Shown here in pieces: positions 63,578 through 64,000 of a DNA stretch of 64,000 bases. Under the pieces are notes generated by a model. It searched no databases and was not told the DNA's origin. It saw only the letters and a program-made list of their open reading frames with translations. This stretch comes from Thermithiobacillus plumbiphilus. GTDB taxonomy: Bacteria; Pseudomonadota; Gammaproteobacteria; Acidithiobacillales; Thermithiobacillaceae. Where the stretch lies: contig NZ_JBBPCO010000003.1 of the NCBI RefSeq assembly GCF_038070005.1, positions 124,001 through 188,000 of the forward strand. Direction: 5' to 3'. The translations under genes and the position numbers were made by a program. The first letter of the stretch is position 1, and each line of letters begins with the position of its first letter.

Positions 63578-64000
63578 ATGCCCATGTCCGCACTGCCCGA
63601 GAAATCCCAGCAAATCATCCAGGCGCACGCCGGCCTCATCCACCGCGTGGTGATCGCCTGCCACAACCGCAGTCAGGTCCCGGATCTGGAGCAGGTCCTG
63701 CAGATCGCCAGCGACAATGGCTGGGCCGAACTGGTGACATCCATCCGCCGGGTGCTCAATGGCCGGCGCGACGCCGGGGTCTTCGTAGGACTCGATGAGG
63801 ATGATCGTGTGGTGGTGGAGACCATCCTGCGGGGCATTCAGAACCCCAACAGCCTACCGGATCTCAACGCCAAGCCAGACCCGACACTCGCAGCACCCGG
63901 ACTTGCGAGCATGATCTTCGAGGCGGGACGCGGCAATGCCCAGGCCCTGCAAGTGCTCGGCGGCATGGCCGAGCAGATGTCGGCCGCCGGTGGGGACATG
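63578..64000 (+). CDS. Unrecognised protein, 5' part only
   Basis: The open frame begins at an ATG after CCAGGAG and runs to the window edge (141 codons visible). It starts M-P-M-S-A-L-P-E-K-S-Q-Q-I-I-Q-A-H-A and has W-A-E-L-V-T-S-I-R-R-V-L-N-G-R-R-D and V-V-V-E-T-I-L-R-G-I-Q-N-P. It looks helical and soluble. I do not recognise the family. A second ATG two codons later is an alternative start. Confidence 0.7.
   Translation, partial: MPMSALPEKSQQIIQAHAGLIHRVVIACHNRSQVPDLEQVLQIASDNGWAELVTSIRRVLNGRRDAGVFVGLDEDDRVVVETILRGIQNPNSLPDLNAKPDPTLAAPGLASMIFEAGRGNAQALQVLGGMAEQMSAAGGDM

Overview
The window looks like a GC-rich chromosomal segment of an aerobic, sulfur-oxidising, CO2-fixing member of the Gammaproteobacteria or Acidithiobacillia. 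The order rplY-prs-tRNA-Gln-ispE-lolB-TPR/hemA-prfA is typical of Gammaproteobacteria. Phosphoribulokinase indicates a Calvin cycle. A serine-glyoxylate type aminotransferase and a complete glycine cleavage operon fit photorespiratory salvage. DsrE-like and SoxB-like proteins and a SulP transporter suggest sulfur chemistry. The exact genus is inference; I cannot name it from the sequence alone.

Layout. 1-7.5 kb: housekeeping block (L25, PRPP synthase, tRNA-Gln, IspE, LolB, a TPR protein, HemA, RF1). 7.5-12 kb: PilU and PilT, then YggS-ProC-YggT-YggU. 12.3-15.3 kb: outer-membrane barrel protein, methyltransferase, ApaG, aldose-epimerase-like protein, DsrE-like protein. 15.4-16.2 kb: tRNA-Phe junction with an integrase remnant and a RelE/HigA-type toxin-antitoxin pair. 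17.4-32.0 kb: a nearly complete MSHA-type type IV pilus locus (E-G-A-C-D-O-P-Q then I-N-like-J-K-L-M-N). 32.0-32.7 kb: an inverted pair of hairpin repeats placed exactly at the stop codons of the convergent genes mshN and galE. 32.7-36.6 kb: galE, purD, tsaC, hemF.

36.8-44.4 kb: an accessory, stress-flavoured region with a small membrane protein, two DUF2934 proteins, two related orphan histidine kinases, a NifU-like protein, and a periplasmic protein/TlpA thioredoxin pair. 44.6-50.6 kb: aminotransferase, thioesterase, and two tandem SoxB-like metallophosphoesterases, the second with a frameshift and the first with a candidate sigma-54 promoter. 50.7-57.8 kb: Sel1-repeat protein, SulP transporter, ferritin-like protein, phosphoribulokinase, MAPEG protein, cytochrome b561, SodC. 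57.9-63.5 kb: tandem glycine riboswitch, then lipA-gcvT-gcvH-gcvPA-gcvPB. The window ends inside an unrecognised gene.

How it fits together. PilT/PilU could power retraction of the MSHA pilus, and MshE carries the repeated N-terminal motif known to bind cyclic di-GMP. Phosphoribulokinase feeds Rubisco (not in the window). The aminotransferase and glycine cleavage system would recycle the glyoxylate and glycine that oxygenation produces, with the riboswitch sensing glycine and LipA supplying the lipoyl group of GcvH. The most interesting unexplained signals are the SoxB-like pair with altered active-site motifs, the covarying hairpin repeats at gene ends, and a recurrent TAGG-centred dyad upstream of several stress-type genes.
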